From NCBI GenBank assembly GCA_003996215.1, contig QJPP01000273.1:1-64000 (forward strand): a stretch of DNA of 64,000 nucleotides. The letters run 5' to 3'. Origin of the DNA: Jaltomata sinuosa. Lineage: Eukaryota; Streptophyta; Magnoliopsida; Solanales; Solanaceae. A program made the position numbers and the translations under genes. Positions 12,045-25,415 of this stretch are shown one piece after another. Position 1 is the first letter of the stretch. The number at the start of each line of letters is the position of its first letter. The notes beneath the pieces are model-generated. The model saw nothing but the letters and a program-made list of their open reading frames with translations. It was not told the origin of the DNA and did no database searches.

Positions 12045-13640
12045 CAACCTACACCATTAAATAGGTTGTCAAGGACGCCCCTGAAAAATTTCAGCCAAAA
12101 TTTCACCGGAACCACGTATCACACAAAATTCATGAACTAACACACACGAAAAAACTGAAAAATCGATATTTCCCGTTTCGCGCCTCTTTTTTGACTCAAA
12201 AAAATCCACGTTTCTCCCTTCGAACCAACCCACACCATTAAATAGATTATCACGGATGCCCCTAAAAAATTTTGGCCAAAATTCCATCGGAACCACGTAT
12301 CACACAAAATTCATGGACTAACACACACGAAAAAACTAAAAAAATGATATTTCCCGTTCCGCACCTCTTTTTGACTCGAAAAAATCCACATTTGCCCGTC
12401 CGAACCAACCCACCCCATTAAATAGGTCGTCACGGTTAGCCCTGAAAAATTTTGGCCAAATTCTATCGGAACCACGTATCACACAAAATTCATTGACTAA
12501 CACACACGTAAATACTGAAAAATTGATATTTCTCGTTCCGCGCCTCTTTTCGACTCAAAAAATTTCACGTTTGTCCCTCTGAACAAACCCACACCATTAA
12601 ATAGGTCGTCAAGGATGCCCCCAAAAATTTTTTGCCAAAATTTCACCGAAACCACGTATCACACAAAATTCATGGACTAACACACACGAAAAAACCAAAA
12701 AATTGATATTTCCCATTCCGCGCCTCTTTTTGACTAAAAAAAATCTACGTTTGCCCCTCCAAACCAACCCACACCATTAAATAGATCATCACGAACGCCC
12801 CAAAAAAAATTCGGTCAAAATTCCACCGGAACCACGTATCACACAAAATTGAGGAACTAACAAACACGAAAAAAACTGAAAAATCGATATTTCCCGTTCC
12901 GCGCCTCTTTCGACTCGAAAAAATCCACGATTGCCTCTCTGAACCAACCCACACCATTAACTAGGTCGTCACAGATGCCTCAGAAATATTTTGGCCAAAA
13001 TTTCACCGGAAATACGTATTGCACAAAATTCATTGACTAACACACACGAATAAACTGAAAAACTGATATTTCCCATTCCGCGCCTCTTTTTGACTCGAAA
13101 AAATTCACATTTTCCCGTCCAAACCATTAAATAAGTCATTACGGATACCCCCAAAAATTTTTGGCTAAAATTCTATCGAAACCACGTATCACACAAAATT
13201 AATAGAGTAATACACACGTAAAAACTGAAAAGTCGATATTTCTCATTTTGTGCCTCTTTTCGACTCAAAAAAATCCACGTTTGTCCCTCCGAACCAACCC
13301 ACACCATTAAATAGGTCGTCAAGGAAGCCCCCAAAAAATTTTGGCCAAAATTCCACCGGATCCACGTATCACACAAAATTAATGGACTAACACACACGAA
13401 AAAATTAAAAAATCAATATTTCCCATTCCGCGCCACTTTTTGACTCAAAAAAATTCACGTTTGCCCCTCCGAACCAACCTACACCATTAAATAGGTCGTC
13501 AAGGACGCCCTTGAAAAATTTCAGCCAAAATTCCACAGGAACCATGTATCACACAAAATTCATGAACTAACACACACGAAAAAACCAAAAAATCGATATT
13601 TCCCGTTTCGCGCCTTTTTTTGACTCAAAAAAATCCACGT
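12045..13640. repeat. Second higher-order repeat signal (8 monomers, 1440 bp)
   Basis: The rare variant CAACCTACACCATTAAATAG followed by GTCAAGGACGCCC, CATGAACTAAC and CCCGTTTCGCGCC occurs at 12045 and again at 13485, 1440 bp apart. A single related variant is at 11881. Confidence 0.6.
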
Positions 13641-16547
13641 TTTCCCCTCCAAAACAACCCACACCATTAAATAGGTTGTCACGGATGCTCCCTAAAAATT
13701 TTGGCTAAATTTTCACCGGAACCACGTATCACACAAAATTCACGGACTAACACACATGAAAAAATTGAAAATTTGATGTTTCCAGTTCTGCGCCACTTTT
13801 CGACTCGAAAAAATCCCATTTGCCCGCTCGAACCAACCCATACCATTAAATAGGTTATCACGGACTCCCTCAAAAATTTCAGCCAAAATTCCATCGGAAC
13901 CACGTATCACACAAAAATCATGGACTAATAACACACACGAAAAAAGTGAAAAATCGATATTTCCCGTTCCGCGCCTCTTTTTGACTTGAAAAATTCCACG
14001 ATTTCCCCTCTGAACCAACCCACACCTTTAAATAGGTTGTCACGGACGCCCCCAAAAATTTTCGGCCAAAATTTCATCGGAATCACGTATCATATAAAAT
14101 TCATGGACTAACACACGAAAATACCAAAAAATCAATATATCCCATTCCGCGCATCTTTTCGACTCAAAAAAATTCTCGTTTGCCCCTCCGAACTAACCCA
14201 AACCATTAAATAGGTCGCCACAGACACCCTCAAAAAATATTTGGCCAAAATTTCACCGGAACCACGTATTACACAAAATTTATTGACTAACACACGCGAA
14301 AAAAATTGTAAAATCAATATTTTTAGTTCCGCGCCTCTTTTCGACTCGAAAAAATTTAAGTTTTCCCCTTCGAACTAACCCACACCATTAAATAAGTCGT
14401 TACGGATGCCCCCAAAAAATTTTGGCCAAAATTTTACCGGAACCACGTATCACACAAAATTCATGGACTAACACACATGAAAAAACTGAAAAAACAATAT
14501 TTCTTGTTCCGTGCCTCTTTTTGACTCGAAAAAATCCACGTTTGCCCCTCCAAACCAACCCACAACATTAAATAGATCATCACGGAGGCCACCATAAAAT
14601 TTTGGCCAAAATTCCACCGGAACCACGTATCACACAAAATTCATGGACTAACACACACGAAAAAAATCAAAAAATCGATATTTCCCGTTCTGCATTTCTT
14701 TTCGACTTGAAAAATTACACCTTTGCCCCTCTGAACCAACCCACACCATTAAATAATTCATCACGGACCCTCCCGAAAAATTTCTGCCAAAATTCCATCG
14801 GAACCACGTATCACACAAAATTCATGGACTAACACACGAAAAAACTGAATAATTGATACTTCCAGTTTCGCGCCTCTTTTTGACTCAAAAAAATCCACGT
14901 TTGCCCCTCCTAACCAACCCACACCATTAAATAAGTCGTCATGGATTCCCCCGAAAAAGTTTGGCCAAAATTCCACCGTAAGCACGTATCACACAAAATT
15001 AATGGACTAACACACATGAAAAAAGTGAAAAATCAATATTTTCCGTTCCGCGCCTCTTTTTGACTCGAAAAAATCTACGTTTGGCCCTCTGAACCAACCC
15101 ACCATTAAATAGGTCATCTCCGATGCCCCGAAGAATTTTGGCCAAAATTTCACTGGAAGCACGTATCACACAAAGTTCATGGACTAACCACATGAAAAAA
15201 TTGAAAAATCAATATTTTTCATTCCGCGCCTCTTTTTGACTCAAAAAAATCCACGTTTTCCCCTCTGACAAACCCACACCATTAAATAGGTCGTCATGGA
15301 CGCCCCCGAAAAATTTCAGCCAAAATTCCACCGAAATCACGTATCACACAAAATACATGGACTAACACACACGAAAAAATTGAAAAATTGATATTTTCCG
15401 TTCTGCGCCTCTTTTCGACTCAAAAAAATCCACCTTTGACCCTCTGAACCAACCCACACCATTAAATAGGTCGTCACGGATTCCCCAGAAAAATTTTGGC
15501 CAAAATTTCACCGGAACTACGTATCACACAAAATTCATTCACTAACACACACAAAAAAACCAAATAATTGATATTTCCCATTCCGCGCCTCTTTTTGACT
15601 CGAAAAATTTCACGTTTTCCCCTCTGAACTAACCCACACCATTAAATAGGCCGTTACGGATGCCCCCAATAAATTTCAGCCAAAATTACACCAGAACCAC
15701 GTATCACACAAAATACATAGACACACACGAAAAAACTGAAAAATTGAAATTTTCAGTTCCGCACCTCTTTTAGACTCGAAAAAATCCAAGTTTGAACCTC
15801 CGAATAAACCCACACCATTAAATAGGTCGTCACGAATGCCCGAGAAAAATTTTGGTCAAAATTCCACCGGAACTACGTATTACACAAAATTCACTGTCTA
15901 ACACCCACGAAAAAACTAAAAAATCGATATTTCCCGTTCCGCGCCTCTTTTCGACTCAAAAAATTACACGTTTTCCCCTACAAACCAACTCATACCATTA
16001 ATCAGGTCGTCACGTACGCCCCCGAAAAATTCCGGCCAAAATTCCACCGGAACCACGTAAAACACAAAATTCATTGACTAACACACACGAAAAAAACTTG
16101 AAAAATTGATATTTCCCGTTTCGCGTCTCTTTTCGACTCAAAAAAATCCATGTTTGCCCCTCTGAACCAACTCACACCATTAAATAGGTCATCAAGGACG
16201 CCCCCAAAAAATTTCAGCCACAATTCCACCGGAACCACGTATTACACAAAATACATGGACTAACACACACGAAAAAACTGAAAAATTGATATTTCTCGTT
16301 CTGCGCCTCTTTTCGACTCGAAAATATCCACGTTTGACCCTCTGAACCAACCCACACCATTAAATAAGTCGTCACAGATGCCCCAGAAAAATTTTGGCCA
16401 AAAATTCACTGGAACTGCGTATCACACAAAATTCATGGACTTAAAAAATGATATTTCCCGTTCCGCACATTTTTTTGACTCGAAAAAATCCACGTTTACC
16501 ACTCCGAATCAACCTACACCATTGAATAGGTCGTCACGGATGCCCCC

Positions 16548-17030
16548 AAAAAAATTTGGCAAAAATTTCACCGGAACCACGTATCACACAAAATTCATGA
16601 AGTAACACACACGAAAAAACCAAAAAATCAATATTTCCCGTTCCGCGCCTCTTTTCCACTCGAAAAAATCCACGTTTGCCCCTCCGAACTAACCCACACC
16701 ATTAAATAGGTCGTCACGGACGCCCCCAAAAACTTTTGGCCAAAATTCCACCGGAACTGCGTATCACAAAAAATTCATGGACTAACACACGAAAAAAATC
16801 AAAAAAATTTGGCAAAAATTTCACCGGAACCACGTATCACACAAAATTCATGAAGTAACACACACGAAAAAACCAGAAAATCAATATTTCCCGTTCCGCG
16901 CCTCTTTTCAACTCGAAAAAATTCACGTTTGCCCCTCCGAACTAACCCACACCATTAAATAGGTCGTCACGGACGCCCCCAAAAACTTTTGGCCAAAATT
17001 CCACCGGAACCACATATCACAAAAAATTCA
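16548..17030. repeat. Recent 253-bp tandem duplication inside the satellite
   Basis: AAAAAAATTTGGCAAAAATT followed by TCATGAAGTAAC begins at 16548 and again at 16801. The two segments differ at only a few positions, far fewer than neighbouring monomers do, and the 253-bp step is not a multiple of 180, so the copy breaks the array phase. Confidence 0.75.
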
Positions 17031-20000
17031 TGGACTAACACACGAAAAAATTTCGATATTTTCCGTTCCACGCCTCTTTTCGAATCGAAAAAATTCACGT
17101 TTGCCCCTCTGAACCAACCCACACCATTAAATAGGTCATCACGGATGCCACCAAAATTTTTTGGCCAATTTCCACCGAAACCACTTATCACACAAAATTC
17201 ATGGACTAACACACATAAAAATAAACCAAAAAATTAATATTTCCCGTTCTGCTTCTCTTTTCGACTCAAAAAAATCTATGTTTTCCCTCTGAACCAACCC
17301 ACACCATTAAATAGGTCGTCACGGATGCCCCAGAAAAATTTTGGCCAAAATTCCAACAGAACTACGTATCACAAAAAATTAATGAACTAACACACACGAA
17401 AAAACCAAAATATCAATATTTCCCTTTTCGTGCCTCTTTTTGACTCGAAAAAATTTACATTTGACCTTCTGAACCAACCCACACCATTAAATAGGTAATC
17501 ATAGATGCCCCCAAAATTTTTTGGCTAAAATTCCACCAGAACCACGTGTCACACAAAATAAATGGACTAACACACATGAAAAACTGAAAAATTGATATTT
17601 CCCATTACGCGCCTCTTTTCGACTAAAAAAAATCCACGTTTTCCCGTCTGAACCAACCCACACCAATAAATAGGTCATCACGAACGTCCCCAAAATTTTT
17701 TAGCCAAAATTCCACCGAAATCACGTATCACACAAAATTCATGTAATTGATATTTCTCGCTCCGCACCTCTTTTTGACTCGAAAAAATCCATGATTGCCC
17801 CTCCGAATCAAACCACACCATTAAATACGTCGTCATGGATGCCCCCAAAAAATTTTGGCCAAAATTCATCCGAAACCACATATCACACAAAATTCATGGA
17901 TTAACACACACAAAAATAACCGAAAAAATTGATATTTTCCATTCTGCGCCTCTTTTTGACTCGAAAAAATTCACGTTTGACCCTTTAAACCAACCCACAC
18001 CATTAAACAAGTCTTCATGGATGCCCCAGAAAAATTTCAGCCAAAATTCCACTAGAACCACGTATCACACAAAATTAGACTAACACACACGAAAAAATCG
18101 AAAAATCAATATTTTCCGTTCTGTTCCGTTCCTCTTTTTGACTCAAAAAAATTTACGTTTGCCCCTCCGAACCAACCCACACCATTAAATAGATCGTCAC
18201 GGATGCCCCCAAAAAATTTTGGCCAAAATTCCATCAGAACCACGTATCACACAAATTTCATGGACTAACACACACGAAAAAACTAAAAAATTGATATTTC
18301 CTGTTTCGCGTCTCTTTTCAACTCGAAAAAATCCATGTTTTCCCTTCTGAACCAACCCACACCATTAAATAGGTTGTCACGCACGCCCCCGAAAAATTTC
18401 AGCCAAAATTCCATCAAAACCACGCATCATATAAAATTCATTGACTGACACAAATGAAAAAACTGAAAAATTGATATTTCCCGTTCTGTGGCTCTTTTTG
18501 ACTCGAAAAAAATCCACGTTTGACCCTCTGTACTAACCCACACCATTAAATAGGTCGTCACGGACGCCCCAAAAAAATTTCGGCCAAAATTACACCAGAA
18601 CCACGTTTCATACAAAATTCATGGACTAACCCAGACGAAAAAAAGTGAAAAAATGATATTTCCCATTCCGCGCCTCTTTTCGACTCAAAAAAATCCACGT
18701 TTGCCCTTCCGAACTAACCCACACAATTAAATAGGTCGTCACGGATGCGCATACAAAAATTCAGCCAAAACTCCATCGGAACCACGTATCACACAAAATT
18801 CATGGACGTTACACATGAAAAAATTGAAAAAATGATATTTCCCGTTCTGCGTCTATTTTTGATCCAAAAAAATCAACGTTTGCCCCTCCGAACCAACCCA
18901 CACCATTAAATAGGTCGTCACGGATGCCCCCAAAAAATTTTGGCCAAAATTCCCATAGAACCACGTATCACACAAAATTCATGGACTAACACACCAAAAA
19001 ATTCATGGACTAACACACACAAAAAAACTAAAAAAATAATATTTCGAGTTTCGCACCTGTTTTTGACTCGAAAAAATCCATGTTTGCCCCTCTGAACTAA
19101 CCCACACCATTAAATAGATCGTCACGGATACCTCCAAAAAATTTCAGCCAAAATTTAATCGGAACCACGTATCACACAAAATTCATGGACTAACGCACAC
19201 AAAAAAACTGAAAAATCGATATTTCTCATTCCACTCCTCTTTTCAACTCAAAAAAATCCACGTTTTTCCCTCCGAACAAACCCACACCATTAAATAGGTC
19301 ATCACAGACTCCCCTGAAAAACTTTAGCCAAACTTCCACCGAAAGCACGTATCACACAAAATTCATGGACTAACACACATGAAAAAAGTGAAAAATCAAT
19401 ATTTCCCGTTTCGCGCCTCTTTTTGACTCAAAAAAATCCATGTTTACCCCTCCGAACCAACTCACACTTTTAAAAAGGTCGACACGGACTCCCCTGAAAA
19501 TTTTTGGCCAAAATGTCACCGGAACCACGTATCACACAAAATTCAAGGATTAACACACACGAAAAAAACTGAAAAATTGATATTTCCCGTTCCGCGACTC
19601 TCTTCAAATCAAAAACATCCACCTTTGCCCCTCTGAACGAACCCACACCATTAAATAGGTCATCACGGACGCCTCCAAAAACTTTCGGCCAAAATTCCAC
19701 CGGAACCACGTATCACAAAAAAATAATAGACTAACACACACGAAAAAATCAAAAAATTGATATTTCCCATTTTGCGCCTCTTTTTGACTCTAAAAAGTCC
19801 ACGTTGGCCCCTCCGAACCAACCCACACCATTAAATAGGTCGTCACGGATGCCCCAGAGAAATTTCGGCCAAATTTCCATCAGAACCACGTATCACACAA
19901 AATTCATGGACTAACACACAAAAAAATTGAACTATCAATATTTCTCGTGCCACACCTCTTTTTGACTCAAAAAAATCCACGTTTTCCCAACCAAACTAAC

Positions 20001-22158
20001 CAACACCATTAAATAGTTCATCACGAACGCCCTCAAAAAATTTCAGCCAAAATTCAGTCGGAACCACGTATCACAAAAAATTCATTGACTAACACACACA
20101 AAAAAATTGAAAAACCGATATTTCTTGTTCCGCGCCTCTTTTTGGCTAAAATTCCACCGGAATCGAGTATAACACTAAATTCATGGACTAACACACGAAA
20201 AAAAACCAAAAATTGATATTTCCCGTATCGCACCTCTTTTTGACTTAAAAAAATTCACGTTTGCCCCTCCGAACCAACCACACCATTAAATAGATCGTCA
20301 TGGACGCCCCAGAAAATTGTTGGCCAAAATTCCACCGAAAACATTTATCGCAATAAATTCATGGACGAAACATACAAAAAAACTGAAATATTGATATTTT
20401 CCATTTTGCGCATCTTTTCAACTTAAAAAAATCCACGTTTGCCCCTCCGAACCAACCCACACCATTAAATAGGTTGTCAAGGATGCCCCTGAAAAATTTC
20501 AACCAAAATTCAACCGAAACCACGTATCACACAAAATTCATGGACTAACACACATGGAAAAAACCAAATAATCAATATTTCCCGTTTCGCGCCTCTTTTC
20601 GACTCAAAAAAAATTATGTTTGCCCCTCCAAACCAACCTACACCATTAACTATGTTGTCACGGATGCCCCCAAAAAATTTTGGCATAAATTCCACTAGAA
20701 CCACGTATCACACAAAATTCATGGACTAACACACATGAAAAATCGAAAAATTGATATTTCCTATTCTGCGCCTCTTTTAGACTCGAAAAAATCAATGTTT
20801 GCCCCTCCGAACCAACCCACACCATTAAATAGGTCGTCATAGTCACCCCCAAAAAAATTCGGACAGAATTCCACCGAAACCACGTATCACACAAAATTCA
20901 TGGACTAACACACACGAAAAAACCAAAAAATTGATATTTCTCATTCTGTGCCTCTTTTCAACTCGAAAAAATTCATGTTTGTACCTCCGAACCAACCCAC
21001 ACAAATAAATAGGTCGTCGCGAAAACCCCCAAAATTTTTTGGCCAAAATTCCACCAAAACCACGTTTAACACAAAATTCATTTACTAACAAACACGAAAA
21101 AACCAAAAAATTGATATTTCCCTTTCCGCGCCTCTTTTCAACTAGAAAATATCCATGTTTGTCCCTCTGAACAAGCCCACACCATTAAATAGATCGTCAC
21201 GGATGCCCCCGAAAATTTTTGGCCAAAATTCCATCGGAACCACGTATCACACAAAATTCAAGGACTACACACGAAAAACTGAAAAATTGATATTTCCCAT
21301 TTCGCGCCTCTTTTCGACTCAAAAAATTCATGTTTACCCCTCCGAACTAATCCACATCATTAAATAGGTCTTCATGGACGCCCCCGAAAAATTTGGGCAA
21401 AAATTCCACCGGAAGCACGCATCACACAAAATTCATGAACTCACACACGAAAAATCCTAAAAATCAAATTTTTTTGTTCCGGGTTTCGTATCGACTTAAA
21501 AAAATCCATGTTTGCCCATCCGAACCAACCCACACCATTAAATAGGTCGTCACGGACGCCCCCGAAAAATTTCAACATAAATTCCATCGGAACCACGTAT
21601 CACAATTAATTCATGGTCTAACACACATGAAAAAACCAAAATATATATGTTTCTCATTCCGCGCCTCTTTTCGACTCAAAAAAATTCATGTTTGCCCCTA
21701 CGAACCAACCCACACCATTAAATAGGTCGTCACAGATGCCTCCGAAAAATTTTGGCCAAAATTCCAATGGGACCACGTACCACACAAAATTCATGGACTA
21801 ACACACACAAAAAAACTGAAAAATTAATATTTCCCATTCCGCGCCTCTTTTCGACTCGAAAAAATCCACGTTTGCCCCTCCGAACCAACCCACTCCATTA
21901 AATAGGTCGTCACGGATGCCCCAGAAAATTTCCGGCCAAAATTCTATCAGAACCACGTATAACACAAAATTCATGGACTAACACACACGAAAAAACCAAA
22001 AAAATGTTATTTCCCATTCCGCGCCTCTTTTCGACTCGAAAAAATCCATGTTTGCCCCTCCGAACTAACCCACACCATTAAATAGGTCGTCACGAATGCC
22101 CCCAAAAAATTTCAGCCAAAATTCAATCGGAACCACGTATCACACAAAATTCATGGAC

Positions 22159-23447
22159 TGCATGGAGTCCAGCGTCATACACCCACACTGAAAAAGGTTG
22201 TCCTAACCGGCCAAGGTTAGAACCTTATCTATCAAGATCCTGTCATAAGCCACAGAGGGCAACCTACGGCGGCAACGTAGTTTTGGACTTGGATTATCTA
22301 GAACCCACGTCGCTTGGTGCTAAATACTACTCCTAAAACATACATATAGCTCAATTTATACTTGTGACATATCTAATGCCAAATTTGTTTGAAAAGCATA
22401 AGGACATATCTAATGTCATGCAATTCACATATCATAAGTCTTAAAACTTAGCATAGCCATAATTCAAAACATACTTTTCTTTCTAAATTCATATTTTGAA
22501 GAATTAGGCATGCAACTTCATAATACATAAGTCATGTTATCTAAACATGCCAATTTTTACTTGAAAACATGCAATCAATGGAATCATGCTAGAAATCATC
22601 TTTAATACATGAGATTTTGAAATCAACTAAGGAACTTCAAATAAATCATAGATAAGTGATGAGAAACCATGAATTGATGCTTTAAAATTGAACCCATAAG
22701 TTTTCCCCAATTTGGGTAAGAACCCTAATTTCATAAATCAAAGTAAAACATGGGGTTTTGGGCATAAGGGTGAAACAAAATCCCTTATTGAATACCCACA
22801 TACCTTATTGAAGCTTGCTTGATCTAAGATGAATAGAAATGGAGGCTTGAACTTGGAGCTTGAAGGAATTTTTTTCCTCTTTTGGTAGATGAATGAGGAG
22901 TAATGAAAGACTTAGGCTAATAGAAGTACAAACCCTACTATAAGTGGCCAAAACGACCTCACTTAAGAGTTAAAAGGGTGGGTAATTATAGAAATACCGC
23001 TGAAATTTATTTATGAAAAAGTTGTTGAAAACTCGATTTCAGAAATCACGGGTAAGGACTATGGACCGTCGACTGAATCACGGCCCGTGGTTACCTCTCG
23101 TGGTTCCTGGACAAAGTTCCCAGCTGCAGATTAGGTTCCACAAGTCAACACTACGGTCCGTAGTTCAAACTACGGCCCGTAGAAGTCACTCGTAGTACCT
23201 GGGGAAACCGGTAGCCCTCAAGTTAGGTTCCACGAGTCAATAGTAAGGTCTGTAGAGTGAACTACGGTCCGTAGAATGCACTCGTGGTCCTCAGACCAGA
23301 GGCTGATCCTGCAGACTAAGACCACGGGTCCATTCCACGGCTCGTCGTTCAAACCATGGTCCGTGGTTTGGACTTGTAATCCCTGGAAAGCTAAAAATAT
23401 TCAGAGATTCTAAGTTAGGAAGCTGATTTGAATTTCGAGGTGTTACG
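22159..23447 (-). mobile_element. LTR-like block interrupting the satellite
   Basis: Non-satellite sequence starts TGCATGGAGTCC and ends GAGGTGTTAC. Read on the minus strand it begins GTAACACCTCGAAATTC, like the 5' end of a common Solanaceae LTR type. No target duplication is present (left flank TGGAC; right flank GATTT), and the satellite phase and subfamily differ on the two sides. From about 23050 to 23395 it holds a cluster of ACTACGGTCCGTAGT-type and CCACGG..CCGTGG palindromes. I see no coding sequence. Confidence 0.6.
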
Positions 23448-25415
23448 ATTTAATAGGTCGTCACAGACGCTCTCGAAAAATTTGAGCGAAAAACCACCGA
23501 ACGAACAAATCACAAAAAATTGTGGACTAACTTACACGAAAAAGTAAAAATATCATCATTTCCTGTTTCGGACCTCATATCGAGTAAAAAAATTCTACGT
23601 ACGCCTTTCGAAAGTAATGCACAACATTTAACAGGTCGTCACAGATGCTCTCAAAAAATTTGAGCGAAAAAACCATCGGACGAACAAATCACAAAAAAAT
23701 TATGGACTAATACACACGAAAAAAATAAAAAAATCATCATTTCATGTTCCAGACCTCATATCGAGTAAAATACCCAACGTACGCCTTTCGAAAGTAATGC
23801 ACATCATTTAATAGATCGCCTCGGATGCTTCCAAAAAATTTGAGTGACAAAACCACCGGGCGAACATATCTTCAAAAGTAATGCGCATCATTTAATAGGT
23901 CATCACAGACGCTCCCAAAAAATTTGAGCGTAAAAACACCGGGCGAACATATCACAAAAAAATTGTGGACTAAATAACACGACAAAATAAAAAATCATCA
24001 TTTCCTATTGTGGACCTCATATCGAGTAAAAAACCCTACATACGCCTTTCAAAAGCAATGTGCAATATTTAACAGGTCGTCACAAATGCTAAAACCACCG
24101 GACGAACATTTCTCAAAAAATTCATGGACTAACACACACGAAAGAATAGAAAAATTATCATTTCTTGTTCCCGACCTCATATTGAGTAAAAACAAACCTA
24201 TGTACGCCTTTCGAAAGCAATGCGCATCATTTAATAGGTCGTCAAGAACGCTCCCAAAAATTTTGAGCAAAAAAACCACCGGACAAATATATCACAAAAA
24301 ATTTCATGGACTAACACACAAAAAAATAAAAAAAATATCATTTCCTATTCTGAATCTTATATTGAGTAAAAAAAACTACATACGCCTTTCGAAAGCAATG
24401 AGAATCATTTAATAGGACGTCACAGACGCTCCCAAAAAATTTGAGCGAAAAAACCCCCGGACGAACATATCACAAAAAATTCATGGACTAACTAACACAC
24501 ATAAAAAAAAATGAAAAAATTACCATTTTCTATTCTGAACCCCATATCGATTAAAAAAACCTACATGTGCCTTTCGAAATCAATGTGCATCATTTAATAG
24601 GTCATCACAGACGCTCCCAAAAAATATAAACGAAAAAACCACCGAAAAAATAAAAAAAATCATCATTTCCTGTTCTGGACCTCATATCGAGTACCAAGAA
24701 CCTATGTACGCCTTTCGAAAGCTATGCGCATCATTTAATAGGTCTTCATGGATGCTCTCAAAAAATTTGAGCAAAACAACCACCGAACGAACATATCACA
24801 AAAAAATCATGAACTAACACACACGGAAAAATAAAAAAATCATTGTTTCCTGTTTCAAACCTCGTATCGAGTAAAAAAATCTACGTACACCTTCCGAAAA
24901 CAATGGTCATCATTTAATAGGTCATCACGGACTCTCCCGAAAAATATGAGCAAAAAAATCACTGGACGAAGATATCACAAAAAAAATCATGGACTAACAC
25001 ACAAAAAAATTAAAAAATTGTCATTTTCTATTTCGGATCTCATATCGAGTTAAAAAACCTACGGACGCCTTTCGAAAGTAATGCACATCATTTAATAGGT
25101 TGTCATAGACGCTCCCGAAAAAGAGCGAAAAAACCACCAGACGAACATATCACAAAAAATTCATGGATTAACACACACGAAAAAATTATCATTTCCTATT
25201 TCAGACCTCATATTGAGTAAAAAAAATCTACGTACGCTTTTCGAAAGCAATGCACATAATTTAATAGGTCATCACGGACGCTCCCAAAAAATAAGAGTGC
25301 AAAAATCACCGGAATAACATATCACAAAAAATTCATGGACTAATATACACAAAAAAATAAAAAAAATCGTCATTTCCTGTTTCGGACCTCGAGTAAGAAA
25401 TTATCATTTCCTGGG
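23448..25415. repeat. 180-bp satellite array, subfamily B
   Basis: About 11 monomers related to the main array but with their own landmarks: CCTCATATCGAGTAAAAAA, CTACGTACGCCTTTCGAAAG, AATGCGCATCATTTAATAGG and GACGCTCCCAAAAAATTTGA. One monomer near 23860-23900 is internally deleted. The array ends raggedly at about 25415. Confidence 0.93.

Larger units (their letters stand above)
5277..22158. repeat. 180-bp satellite array, mainly subfamily A
   Basis: About 93 head-to-tail monomers. Landmarks repeat each 178-181 bp: ATTAAATAGGTCGTCACGGA, TTTGGCCAAAATTCCACCGG, AACCACGTATCACACAAAAT, GGACTAACACACACGAAAAA and TTTTCGACTCGAAAAAATCC. From about 12301 to 14100 the period is exactly 180. The first one or two monomers (5277-5560) belong to subfamily B (CATATCGAGTAAAAAA, TTTTGAAAGCAATGCGCAT) and 5570-6400 is transitional. 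The unit is rich in short A tracts. Nothing in the array looks like a gene: the open frames of 60-90 residues repeat with the monomer. Similar ~180-bp satellites are known in potato subtelomeres, but I cannot confirm identity here. Confidence 0.95.

Noticed and set aside
6605..21367. Many 60-90 codon frames on both strands
   Set aside because: All repeat with the 180-bp satellite and have no gene-like start or codon context.
5277..25415. CRISPR-like array
   Set aside because: Direct repeats are present, but the unit is a 180-bp plant satellite with no unique spacers or cas genes, in a eukaryotic context.
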